From contig NC_063451.1 in assembly GCF_020379485.1 (NCBI RefSeq), positions 307,739-371,738 on the forward strand: a stretch of 64,000 nt of DNA, given 5' to 3'. The stretch comes from Brassica napus (lineage: Eukaryota; Streptophyta; Magnoliopsida; Brassicales; Brassicaceae). Each line of letters begins with the position of its first letter. The stretch's first letter is position 1. Shown here piece after piece: positions 37,000 through 46,312 of this stretch. The position numbers and the translations under genes were made by a program. Under the pieces are notes generated by a model, which was not told the origin of the DNA, did not search any database, and worked only from the letters and a program-made list of their open reading frames with translations.

Positions 37000-38045
37000 G
37001 GCCGAGAAGGAAGAGAAGGAGGAATGTGCATTCAGATGCATTCATGACAACAAACAAACAAAGAGATTTGATATATATCTACTACATTAATCATAGTAAG
37101 CCTTAGCAATTCTAGCTAGCCATCACTTCAATTTATCACACAACCATATCCTTACTCTAACCAACACATTAATTACACTTGATTCAATTCTAACCACAAA
37201 CTACATCAATTCGGTTCTTCAACGAGATGACAGAGTAACACTAACCTTATTTGTGCAGTGTGCTCTGTCCTCGATGAACCTTGGAACCTTTAGTTGATCT
37301 TCAGCTTGATCCTTGTACCTGACAAGAGAATGAATTTATTACACTTCAACCATTAAACCTAGTTATTACTAACACAACCATAATATTTTACTACCTAAAG
37401 CATAGCAAATCAACATTGATCGCAATAGGTCTTAGCAGAAACAAACGTACAAACAAATCATATTTGATCTATCCAATTTTTTAATTAACACAAACCGAAT
37501 CAAACATGTCAAAATTTTAAAACTGAGATCATAACAAGTTATAGAAAAATCAATCACATGCGTAATGAAACAAGAGAAGATCCGGTTTACCCTTCGATTT
37601 GAGGTGAGCCACCGATGGAAAGCTTCGAGGAGACGACCCACCGAGAGACGGATCCGAAGAGTTCCAACAAACTACATAGAAAACAACCGATCAGACCAAT
37701 AATATACATGATTAAGACATGCATAATCAAGAGGAACACAACAACCGCTTACCTTTCGAGGAGAACCACCAGGAGAGAGAGAGAGAGAGAGAACCACAAA
37801 GAGAGAGATAGCGACAAAGAGAGACGTCGCCGATAAGAGACATCGAAGGAGACGTCTCTGAGAAGAGCCACCGAAGGAGAGCTCCATTGTCTCGAGGAGA
37901 CCCACCGAGAAAGAGAGACAGAGAACCACCGAGAGAGAGAGACATAGAACCACCGAGAGAGAGCCAGAGATCACCGGTTGAGACGTCGCCGCCAAGATCC
38001 ACCGAAGGAGACGGTAAATCGCCTTTCATCGACAGAGAGACCTTT

Positions 38046-38046
<1 letters not shown>
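37000..38046 (-). other. 5' leader and introns of Harbinger ORF1, GA-rich repeats
   Basis: AT-rich to about 37560, with possible non-coding exons on the minus strand. Then 37600-38000 holds imperfect repeats of GAGACCCACCGAGA and CCACCGAGAGAGAGA. Open frames here on both strands follow the repeat and are not genes. Confidence 0.45.

Positions 38047-38138
<92 letters not shown>
38047..38138 (+). repeat. (GA)n microsatellite
   Basis: About 45 uninterrupted GA units. Confidence 0.97.
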
Positions 38139-38141
<3 letters not shown>

Positions 38142-38299
38142 CAACGCGTTTAATGCGTAACCGATCCTAGAGCCTATCCAGAATTGACGCGTGGCACAAA
38201 GAGGCAACCCTTCACTATCTTTATGCAAGAGGCGTGTCCAACCTTTCCTTTTTTTTTTTTTTTTCTTTTATTTCATTTAGTGCTAAGAGGATAGTGTTT

Positions 38300-38896
38300 G
38301 TACAGGATTCAGTCGATTAGAATAATGAACTTAGAAAATGGGGTGACTAAAGACGTTTTTATTAGAATCAAACAGAGGGGTTACAAGATTAACGGGAAGT
38401 AAGGAGACAAGACTTAAGGTTTAAGCAACAAGATCAAAGAGATGATTGGGAAACCCTAAATCTAGCCGCTTAGTGTGTAAGTTATCCAAAAGTCCCCTTT
38501 TCGTTGTCTCCTCATCCCTTCTTATAGTGTCTTCGTCCGTGATGCCCTAATCGTGTCGTCCTTTGGGCCCTGTCGCTAAAGGCCGAGTATGCGGGCTTTG
38601 ATACTGTTCTCTCTAAGCCGAGTATATTTGATCGGCTTAACTGATCGGCTAAAAGTATTCTGGGGTCGAGCCGACATCTTTAGCCGCTTAAGCCGATTAA
38701 ACTGGTCAAGCTTGCCGGGCTAGAGCATGTTATTCGATGGGCCTTGTGGAGAGATATAATCCATTACGGATAGGGATGCTCGTAGAGAGCCTCTCGTACC
38801 GTACACACCATTTCACTCTTGGAAGCGGAAGGATAAGGGGCCGGTAATAAGTTTATCGCCGGTGAAGGAATTAGGGTATAATTGAAGAAGAAGAAG
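38300..38896. other. region upstream of CLPP5, with LTR-like GCCGA repeats
   Basis: No coding signal. 38560-38720 contains repeated GGCCGAGTATGCGGGC, TAAGCCGAGTATATTTGATC and CGGCTTAACTGATCGGC motifs and CAAGCTTGCCGGGC, more GC-rich than the flanks and reminiscent of gypsy LTR sequence. It may be a solo or truncated LTR in the CLPP5 promoter. The last 100 bases form the CLPP5 5' UTR, ending in GAAGAAGAAGAAG before the start codon. Confidence 0.4.
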
Positions 38897-40491
38897 ATGG
38901 CTCATGCTTGCGTCTCCAGGTTTACAGCTGGATTCGTCTCCAATGGCTCCTCCTCTTTCGATTCTCAGAAGTTAGTTAGCGACAGAAAGAATTGGAAGAG
39001 GTCATCATCATCTGTATACTCCGGAGGCAATCTCTGGACACCTGAGCCTCCCTCTCCTCAAGGAGTTTGGTCCATCAGGTTATACCTTTCAGCTTAAAGA
39101 TCATCTTCTTCTTCAACTGTGATGGCTAAATCTGGAACTCGTTGGCAGAGATGATTTACAAGTGCCTTCTTCTCCGTATTTTCCTGCGTACGCTCAAGGA
39201 CAAGGACCGCCTCCTATGGTTCAAGAGCGTTTCCAGAGTATCATTACCCAGCTCTTCCAATATGTATGTATTTAATAATACTCACTCTCTTTCTTTTTTA
39301 AGCTTTATCAAAAAGTCTCCAGCTTTTGATTAATTTGTTTCCCTTTTATTTATTTAATTAGAGGATTATTCGTTGTGGTGGTGCTGTGGATGATGATATG
39401 GCCAACATCATCGTTGCTCAGCTTCTTTACCTTGATGCCGTTGATCCTACTAAGGTCACATATTTATTAGTATAAGACTCGATTTTATTTGCTTAGATTT
39501 CTCATAGTGCTTGCTTCTTTATGTTGGACAGGATATTGTTATGTATGTGAATTCTCCTGGTGGATCTGTTACAGCTGGTAATCATAACACTTTCTTAGCT
39601 TTTACCTCTTTCAGTTTCTCTTTTCTTCGTTTTTTAGTGTTTTTAATGACTCTTGCATCTCTCTCTTTCGTCCTCTAGGCATGGCTATATTCGATACTAT
39701 GAGGCATATCCGGCCTGATGTCTCCACTGTTTGTGTTGGTCTTGCTGCTAGGTACCATCTTTTTACTCTCATCATTCTGCGTTTATGTTTTCAGGGTCTT
39801 TGGTACTTTGATAGTTTTTTTTTTGTTCACGGTGTTAATGTTGGATGCATGACCAAATTATCATTTATGATTTATGGAAAACAAAGTCCTTTTCTCCGGG
39901 TAGTTTGTATGGATTGTAATACCTTCTTCTCTTCTACTGAACAGTATGGGAGCTTTTCTGCTTAGTGCTGGAACCAAAGGTAGTCTCCTAATTCGTTCAT
40001 TCATGGTAAACCCTTTAGTTTTAAGTCTTTTCTTCTCAATTTCTCGATGCAAGCTTAGCTTTATTTTGTCATAAGTGCAGGAAAAAGATACAGTCTACCA
40101 AACTCAAGGATAATGATCCATCAGCCGCTTGGTGGAGCTCAAGGTGGCCAGACTGATATAGACATTCAGGTCATTCAATTCATTCTAGCCTTTTGTCATA
40201 AGTTCTTGCAGAGACTAGATTGTGTTGTTATCAATTTGTTGTTCTTTAAAAAAAAAAAAAAAAAACTAACCGGGCAAATTCATTGTGTGAGAGCAGGCAA
40301 ATGAAATGCTCCACCACAAGGCGAACCTAAACGGTTACCTCGCTTACCAGACTGGTCAATGCCTGGAGAAGATAAACCAAGACACTGACCGTGATTTCTT
40401 CATGAGTGCTAAAGAGGCAAAAGATTATGGACTTATCGATGCTGTCATCATGAACCCTCTTAAAGCTCTTCAGCCACTTGCACCAGCTTAA
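38897..40491 (+). CDS. CLPP5: plastid ATP-dependent Clp protease proteolytic subunit 5
   Basis: Serine protease subunit of the chloroplast stroma Clp complex, which degrades unfolded and regulatory proteins together with ClpC chaperones. Eight exons: 38897-39078, 39149-39263, 39362-39454, 39532-39577, 39679-39751, 39945-39979, 40081-40169, 40297-40491, all GT-AG and in frame. The N-terminus [20 protein letters not shown] is a Ser-rich transit peptide, shorter than my recollection of the Arabidopsis one. Catalytic Ser in GLAASMGAF (codon split across exons 5 and 6), His in [10 protein letters not shown], Asp in DTDRDFF. It appears intact. Close match to Arabidopsis CLPP5 (At1g02560), and ABCB11 upstream supports conserved gene order. 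Confidence 0.95.
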
Positions 40492-41026
40492 GAGCCTGAA
40501 GGTAATACTTCTGCTTAGCACTTTTAGTAGGCCTTTTATGAACTGATGGAAATCAGATTTGTTTGGGATCAAAATCATTAGTATCTGTGATACATTTATG
40601 AAGAACAAAGTAAAGTTTTCTTGCTGTTTGGTTGAATAACATTGGCCTTCAAGGAATGTTTTTACCCTTTGTAATCGAATTATTGGCCCATTTTAATCAA
40701 TTTTCTAGTTTCATACCCTTCTTTCTTCATCAAGCCGATGTCAGGAGGCTTAAAACACAATCTTGTCTCTCACTATCGTCTCCGCTCTAATGCACAATAT
40801 GTCCTGTAAACTAGAATGCTCCGTTTTGGCATTCCCATCTCTACATCTGCTGGGTCGTTCTCTTCATCTTCCATGCTTGTTTTGTCTTCAGAATCGAAGG
40901 AACCATGAGCTGGACCATGTCTATAGATACATAATCCATTTTGCATTTAGGAAACAAGAAAAAAAGTAATTGCACTAGGAAATGTATCCGGATTACAAAA
41001 TAAAATACGTGCTTACTGCCAACAAA
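40492..41026. other. CLPP5 3' UTR and intergenic
   Basis: Sequence after the stop codon is typical AT-rich 3' UTR. No other gene was recognised before the tRNA-like sequence at 41027. Confidence 0.55.
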
Positions 41027-41092
41027 GGGGCTGTAGTTTAGTGGTAAGAATTCTACATTGTGGCCGTGGAGACCTGGGCTTCCAGCAGCCAT
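41027..41092 (+). pseudogene. tRNA-His (GTG) pseudogene
   Basis: Matches the nuclear plant tRNA-His through GGCTGTAGTTTAGTGGTAAG, anticodon loop TTGTGGC and CCGTGGAGACCTGGGCT. About five bases of the T loop are missing, leaving CTGGGCTTCCAG, which cannot form a T arm. The anticodon stem also has changes (CTACA against CGTGG). A T-run follows at 41095, like a Pol III terminator. At 66 nt it is shorter than the expected 72 and should not fold properly. Confidence 0.85.
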
Positions 41093-41451
41093 ACTTTTTT
41101 TTTATTTTAACTGGAAAAGGTTATTTAATGTTTTTCATAATCTTTAAATCCCCATCAGATCACTACCGTCTATCTCTCCACCTGTCGTCTCTGTTTTTGC
41201 AGTAGAAAAAACATTAATTCAGATGTCATAATCGATTCCACCTCCTTGTAGGTGACACAGTACGTGAGATGTAGGATGAAGGCAAGAAGAATGTTTTATC
41301 CTCTAATTACATGTATAGTGGGGTTTTTTTAATTAAAGCTATCTTAGGATTCTTAAGTCTTAACATAATTTACATTTGCTAGTGGTCAAAGATTCCTATT
41401 TTGAAATATGTTTGTTTTCATTAAAAAAACAAGGTTTGCAGATGATAAAAA

Positions 41452-41532
41452 TTAAGCCAAATGGTGCTGTTGCTCTTCCTCCTCCAAACCATCATTTTCT
41501 TCTTCAGAGGACAACGCATCTTCTTCAGATTC
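41452..41532 (-). pseudogene. RING-CH gene, last exon
   Basis: Acceptor TTTTATTAG precedes GAATCTGAAGAAG; 26 residues, strongly acidic (ESEEDALSSEEENDGLEEEE), ending QQHHLA and TAA at 41454-41452. Such an acidic C-terminus ending in HLA fits this gene family. Confidence 0.82.
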
Positions 41533-41692
41533 CTAATAAAATCCCAGCAACAAAAAGTTAACATAGAGACACAGTCACACAGAAGTCCAACTACTTATTG
41601 TTACAAGTAGAGTAGTGTTACCGTTATTTACTAATTTATTAATGTTTTGGTTAAATATTAAACCAAACTTAACCAACTCTGAAATAGATAAC

Positions 41693-41701
41693 TTTAGAAT
41701 A
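41693..41701 (+). repeat. TSD of the MULE, left (TTTAGAATA)
   Basis: Perfect 9-bp match to 45412-45420. Confidence 0.93.
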
Positions 41702-41940
41702 GGGAAAAACGTCAATAAAATCCCAAACTTAACAAAATAAGCTAAAAAAAACCTCAATTTTTAAGTAAACCAAAATATTCCCAAACTTTAAAAAAAAAAT
41801 CCAAAATAATCATAAACTTATGTTTGACTCTATCGTTTTAAGCATCCCAAGTCAACTGTTAACTTTTTATAAACTTCCGTTAATTAATAAACGATGAGTT
41901 TTACTCTATCATAAAAAAAAAAACTCGTCGTCTTCTCTTT
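41702..41940 (+). repeat. left terminal inverted repeat of the MULE
   Basis: About 240 bp that match the inverse of about 45165-45411 with scattered mismatches and small gaps, including the shared TAATCATAAACTTATGTT and CGATGAGTTTTACTCTAT-type blocks. Confidence 0.85.
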
Positions 41941-42042
41941 TTCTCCATCGATAACAATCCCTAATTCCCAATATCATTCACCTAAATCCATAGATTACTA
42001 CACAGGAAACAAGCTTAACTCTTGACTATTTTAAGAAAACAG

Positions 42043-44488
42043 ATGGAGAGGCCGAAGAAGCTTGATCATAAACGTCGTAAGAAGAAAGCTACATCGAATG
42101 AAACAATTGAAGAGGAGCACGATGCAGGGAAAGGTCGTGAGCTTGAACGAATCACCGCAGAGGAGAGACGCAACGAACCTCGACCTGACACTGAGAGAGA
42201 CTGTCATGATGAGGATGTTGACCGAGATGATGGAGAAGGAGATGGTGGTGATAACGAAGAGGATGAGGTTGAAGAAAATCAAGTAGAAGAGAATGGAGAA
42301 AATGGATTAGACGTGGAAGAAGAGAACTGTGAGGACTTATCACAATATTTTGGAGATGTCGCGAGAGAAGAAGAAAATGTAAGTGATGGAGAGAGTGGTG
42401 ATGATATTTGGGATGATGAGAAGATACCGGATCCATTATCTTCCGACGAAGACGAAGAAGAGGTAGAACGAAGAGAGTTGCTTTCCAATAGTGTTGACAG
42501 TGAAGAGCTTTTGGTATTGGGGAAGACATTTGCTTGTGCAGCAGATTTCAAGTTGGCATTGTTACTGTACTCTCTGAAGACCCGTTACGACATTAAAATG
42601 TACAAGTCTACATCAAGGAAGATGGGTGCGAGATGCTCTGATGTTGAGTCGAATTGCCCTTGGAGGATTTACTGTTCTTACGAACCAAGGAGGCACAAGA
42701 TGCAAGTGAAAGTGTATATCAATGAGCATAATTGCATGAGATCAGGCTACTCGAAGATGCTTAAGGTATCGTCAATTGCTTGGCTGTTTGCGGAGAGGTT
42801 AAGGATCAACATGAAGTTTACGAAAAAGGAGATGGCTGAAGAGGTCAAGAGAGAGTACAATTTGATTGTCACAGAGGAACAATGTGCAAAAGCGAAGTCT
42901 AAGCTATTCCGACAGAGAAAAACAAGCCATGAAGTGCATTTCTCACGTATATGGGATTATGAAGCCGAGATAAAAAGGTCCAATCAGTATACATCAATGG
43001 TTATTGAGACTATTCCCGGTGCTACTCCAGGAAGCAAGCAAAGGTTTGACAGGTTATATGTTTGTTTCACATCTCAAAGAGAATCTTGGATAGAATCATG
43101 TCGACCTATCATTGGGCTAGATGGTGCATTCTTGAAGTGGGATATTAAAGGGCATCTACTAGCTGCTGTAGGAAGAGATGGAGACAACAGGATTGTGCCA
43201 ATTGCTTGGGCTGTTGTTGAGATTGAAAATAATGTGAACTGGGAATGGTTTGTGAAGCTTTTGAAATCGGATTTAGGACTGCAAGAAGGAGCAACAACAA
43301 CAATAATATCCGACAAGCAGAAGGTTCGTGGTGTGCTAATTTCTGCTTTTTTTTGTGTTGTGCTTTTTTGATTGTGTTTTCTTATCAACAGGGACTTGTG
43401 AATGCTGTCAAGAATGAGCTTCCAGAAGCTGAACACCGAATGTGTTCAAGACATATCCTTGCAAACTGGAAAAGAGACAATAAAGATCCTGAATTAGAGA
43501 GATTATTTTGGAAGATATCAGGAAGCTACACTCTAGGGGATTATCAAGAGCATATGGACACACTAAAAAAATATTGCTCAGGTGCCTTTAACTGCCTTCA
43601 GAAAACAAACCCCAATACATGGTCAAGAGCTTTTTTTAGGTTAGGATCAGATTGCAATGACAACCTCAACAACCTTAGTGAGTCATTCAACAAGACAATT
43701 AGAGAAGCTAGAAAAAAGCCATTGTTGGAAATGTTAGAGGATATAAGAAGGCAATGCATGGTTCGTAATGCCAAAAGAGCTATCAGTGCTTCACATAGTA
43801 AGACTAAGTTCACAAAGAAAGTTCATTTGGAGGTTGAAAAGACTAAGGAAAAAGCAAAGGATTGCATCAGATATATGGCATGTGGGAATGTTCATGAAAT
43901 TGATGATGGAGGTGTCGCCTACAGTGTTGATATGGATTTGAAAAAATGCGGGTGTCTCAAGTGGCAGCTCAAAGGAATTCCATGTATTCATGCTTCATGT
44001 GTAATAGCTGCAAAGAAACTAAAGATGGAAGATTTTGTGTCCAAGTACTACACAAGTGACATGTGGAGAGTGACATACTCGCGTGGTATCAGGCCGGTGC
44101 AGGAAATGAAATTGTGGCCTAGGATGAATAGGGTACAAGTGTTGCCACCACCCTATAGACTAGGTAATCGTGGTATACCAAGCAACTATGATAGAAAAAA
44201 AGGAGCTAATGAATCTTCTAATTCCTCAACAAAACTGGGACGAGAAAAGCGTATGATGACTTGTTCTAATTGCCTAGACACTGGTAACAACAAAACTACA
44301 TGTTCTAATCCGACAGCTGAAAGAGAACCAAAAAGGCCAAGGGGTCGGCCAAGACTTCAAGATGTGGTATGTTTTCTTTTTGTTAATCACTTGTTTAGTC
44401 GAGAACATGTTGCATATGTCGCTTACACTTGCGTTTTTTGTAGGGGGAATCAACACAAGGTTTTTCACAAGAACAATCTCAAGCTTAA
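42043..44488 (+). CDS. MULE transposase (MuDR family), three exons
   Basis: Exons 42043-43323, 43392-44366, 44444-44488, GT-AG introns of 68 and 77 bases; no stop in the joined frame of about 766 codons. The N-terminus (MERPKKLDHKRRKKK) is basic, followed by a long Glu/Asp-rich region. The MuDR DNA-binding domain starts near FACAADFKLALLLYSLKTRY with Cys ligands in ARCSDVESNCPW. The MULE catalytic domain has the first Asp in GLDGAFLKW and the second in IISDKQK. The SWIM zinc finger is CGCLKWQLKGIPCIHA. The C-terminus has a Cys-rich knuckle (CSNCLDTGNNKTTC) and an AT-hook, KRPRGRPR. Everything needed for an active transposase seems present. Confidence 0.88.
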
Positions 44489-44494
44489 TCAATT

Positions 44495-44650
44495 CTTCTT
44501 CTTTTTATTATGTAATGGTTCAGACCATCTCTTTTGTTATGTTACGACTAAAACCATCTCTTTTCTTATGTTATGGCTGAAACCATCTCTTGTGTTATGT
44601 AATGACTAAAACAATCTCCTTTATTATGTAATGACTCAAAACTCTCATCT
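44495..44650 (+). repeat. imperfect 40-bp tandem repeat after the MULE transposase
   Basis: Three to four units of the type TTATGTAATGACTAAAACCATCTC follow the last exon. Confidence 0.7.
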
Positions 44651-45164
44651 CCTCTCATTTTGTTAACAGCACATCATCGATAACACGTCTTTCTTGTTAC
44701 ACGCCTTTTACGTCTGTTACGTTTCTTTGCCATCTCCTCTCTTGTGACCCAAACGGTTCCAACTATCTCTTTTATTATTTTGTTTAACACCATAACAACA
44801 TATCTTCTTAATCATCATGAACAACACATGTTCTTAAACATCAAAGCAACACAATTTCTTAAACATTATAGCAACAAATTGTTTCAAAGAAGTCTAAAAC
44901 AATAACTTCTCATCTAAGAACTTCTCAGACCAAATTTTCTTAACATATCATCATTTATATCGGTTTTGGTCAGAGAAACTTTGCCCCTATCTCTCTTACT
45001 CACGCACCTAAAGAACGCTCGACCAGGATTTTCTTGCGTCCTAGACGTGTACATTTCACAAGCTCATGACATACACACTTGCTTGGAAATCCACGAGCTT
45101 CTGAGTTGATCCCATGGTGAAGAGGAATTTTTTTTTCCTGGGAATTAAGGATTTGCAGAGTCGA

Positions 45165-45411
45165 TGAAGAAGAAGAAAAGACACGAGTTTATGTTTTTAA
45201 TTATAGAGTAAAACACATCGTTTCACTATTTAACAGAAGTTTAAGCAAAATTAACGGTTGACTTCGGGATGTTTAAAAAGGCTTAGTCAACATAAGTTTA
45301 GGATTATTTTAGGAAATTTTTGAAAATTTGAGAATTTTTTGGCTTACCCAAAAGTTGAGGATTTTTATAGCTTATTTTGGTTAGTTCGGGATTTAAATGA
45401 CGTTTTTCCCC
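45165..45411 (-). repeat. right terminal inverted repeat of the MULE
   Basis: Inverted partner of 41702-41940. Ends CGTTTTTCCCC, one C longer than the left end. Confidence 0.85.
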
Positions 45412-45420
45412 TTTAGAATA
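45412..45420 (+). repeat. TSD of the MULE, right (TTTAGAATA)
   Basis: Perfect 9-bp match to 41693-41701. Confidence 0.93.
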
Positions 45421-45470
45421 TTATAGATGATGATAATTATAGGAAGTGGAAATTATTTGTGGGAGCTTAC

Positions 45471-45566
45471 GAGGAATTGGTGTTGGAGACTGCTCTGGAT
45501 AGCTGCGACAGTCCGAATGATAACGAGCATTGGCAATAGTATACCAATGGCCTTCAATGCGAATAC
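45471..45566 (-). pseudogene. RING-CH gene, second transmembrane exon
   Basis: Exon of 32 codons, hydrophobic core ALKAIGILLPMLVIIRTVAA, with TGGCAG acceptor and GTAAGC donor. The MULE lies in the intron just downstream. Confidence 0.85.
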
Positions 45567-45938
45567 CTGCCATTGATTTTCCCATTTAATTAATAATTTT
45601 AATTAATACAAAACTATAAACTCCATCTGTTTTGATATGTAAGTAATTTTACCAAAAAATGTTTGTTTCAGAATGTAAGATGTTTACATAATCCAAAATA
45701 CATTTTACATTTATTATATGTTGTATGACCAATTAAATAATTCATACTTTTTTATTATTGGTTGAATTTATGTATTAAATGCTATTTTTTCAAAAGTAAA
45801 AGTTTTCTTAATATTGACATTTTTAGCTAAAACTACTTACAAATAAAAACAGAGGGAGTAGTAATTAAATTCTACTAACAATATCAATTTTAGCCATTCA
45901 TTTGTAAAATCAAAGTTATAAAATGAAACTCAATTTAC

Positions 45939-46016
45939 CGTGAAAATCGTAAAGGGATACTCGTTGGCTCCATAAACCACATCAAACGCATGCTTTATCA
46001 ACAAAACCACCGAGAA
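45939..46016 (-). pseudogene. RING-CH gene, first transmembrane exon
   Basis: Exon of 26 codons, FSVVLLIKHAFDVVYGANEY then PFTIFT, with TTTTTGCAG acceptor and GTAAAT donor. The 6.1-kb LINE inserted about 75 bases upstream of it. Confidence 0.85.
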
Positions 46017-46076
46017 CTGCAAAAATAATAGTTCATATTTTAATTCCAATGTCACGCCGTAAAAGAGGTTCCATAA

Positions 46077-46091
46077 GAATATAGATATGTT
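46077..46091 (+). repeat. TSD of the LINE, left
   Basis: GAATATAGATATGTT, same as 52206-52220. The last two T could be part of the poly(A) complement, so 13 bp is the safe minimum. Confidence 0.88.
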
Positions 46092-46312
46092 TTTTTTTTT
46101 TAACACTGAATACTTCAATATAAGAGGACCCATAAAAGGATCGAGAGTTAGGGAAAACCCCTGAGTGATACAAACGACATAGAAAAACAGAGAAACATAA
46201 AAGAGCACATAAAACTAAACAGTACCAGTAGGTACTTTGAAGCAAAGATCAGAGAGATCAGAAACTAGGTTATGAATGGCCTGAGCCGGTAACCTTTTTA
46301 AGCAGGAGGAGG

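Larger units (their letters stand above)
24976..38300 (-). mobile_element. decayed PIF/Harbinger element, split by an LTR retrotransposon
   Basis: On the minus strand it holds a Myb/SANT-like ORF1 (36931 to 36071), a further small coding segment (35858 to 26988, interrupted by the LTR element) and a PIF/Harbinger transposase (26565 to 25255). That gene pair is the normal content of autonomous PIF/Harbinger elements. The left end is probably near GAGCATCCTTATCC (24976). The right end is unclear: a T-rich stretch and GTGCTAAGAGG near 38280-38290 resemble family ends, but no clean inverted terminal repeat or 3-bp duplication was found. Confidence 0.6.
41702..45411 (+). mobile_element. Mutator-like element (MULE), possibly autonomous
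   Basis: 3710-bp element with long imperfect terminal inverted repeats of about 240 bp (left GGGAAAAACGTCAATAAAATCC, right end inverted GGGGAAAAACGTCATTTAAA). It is flanked by a perfect 9-bp duplication TTTAGAATA (41693-41701, 45412-45420), the standard Mutator signature. It carries one uninterrupted transposase gene. It lies in the last intron of the RING-CH gene, on the opposite strand. Confidence 0.93.

Noticed and set aside
37887..38228. Open frames on both strands rich in Arg/Glu or Ser/Leu
   Set aside because: They are translations of the GA microsatellite and its flanking repeats.
43324..43391. MULE transposase frame running on past 43323
   Set aside because: Read-through encodes a non-family sequence; a GT-AG intron restores the conserved frame.
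44367..44609. C-terminal extension of the MULE transposase
   Set aside because: A good donor at 44367 and acceptor at 44443 give a short last exon; the extension is hydrophobic repeat translation.
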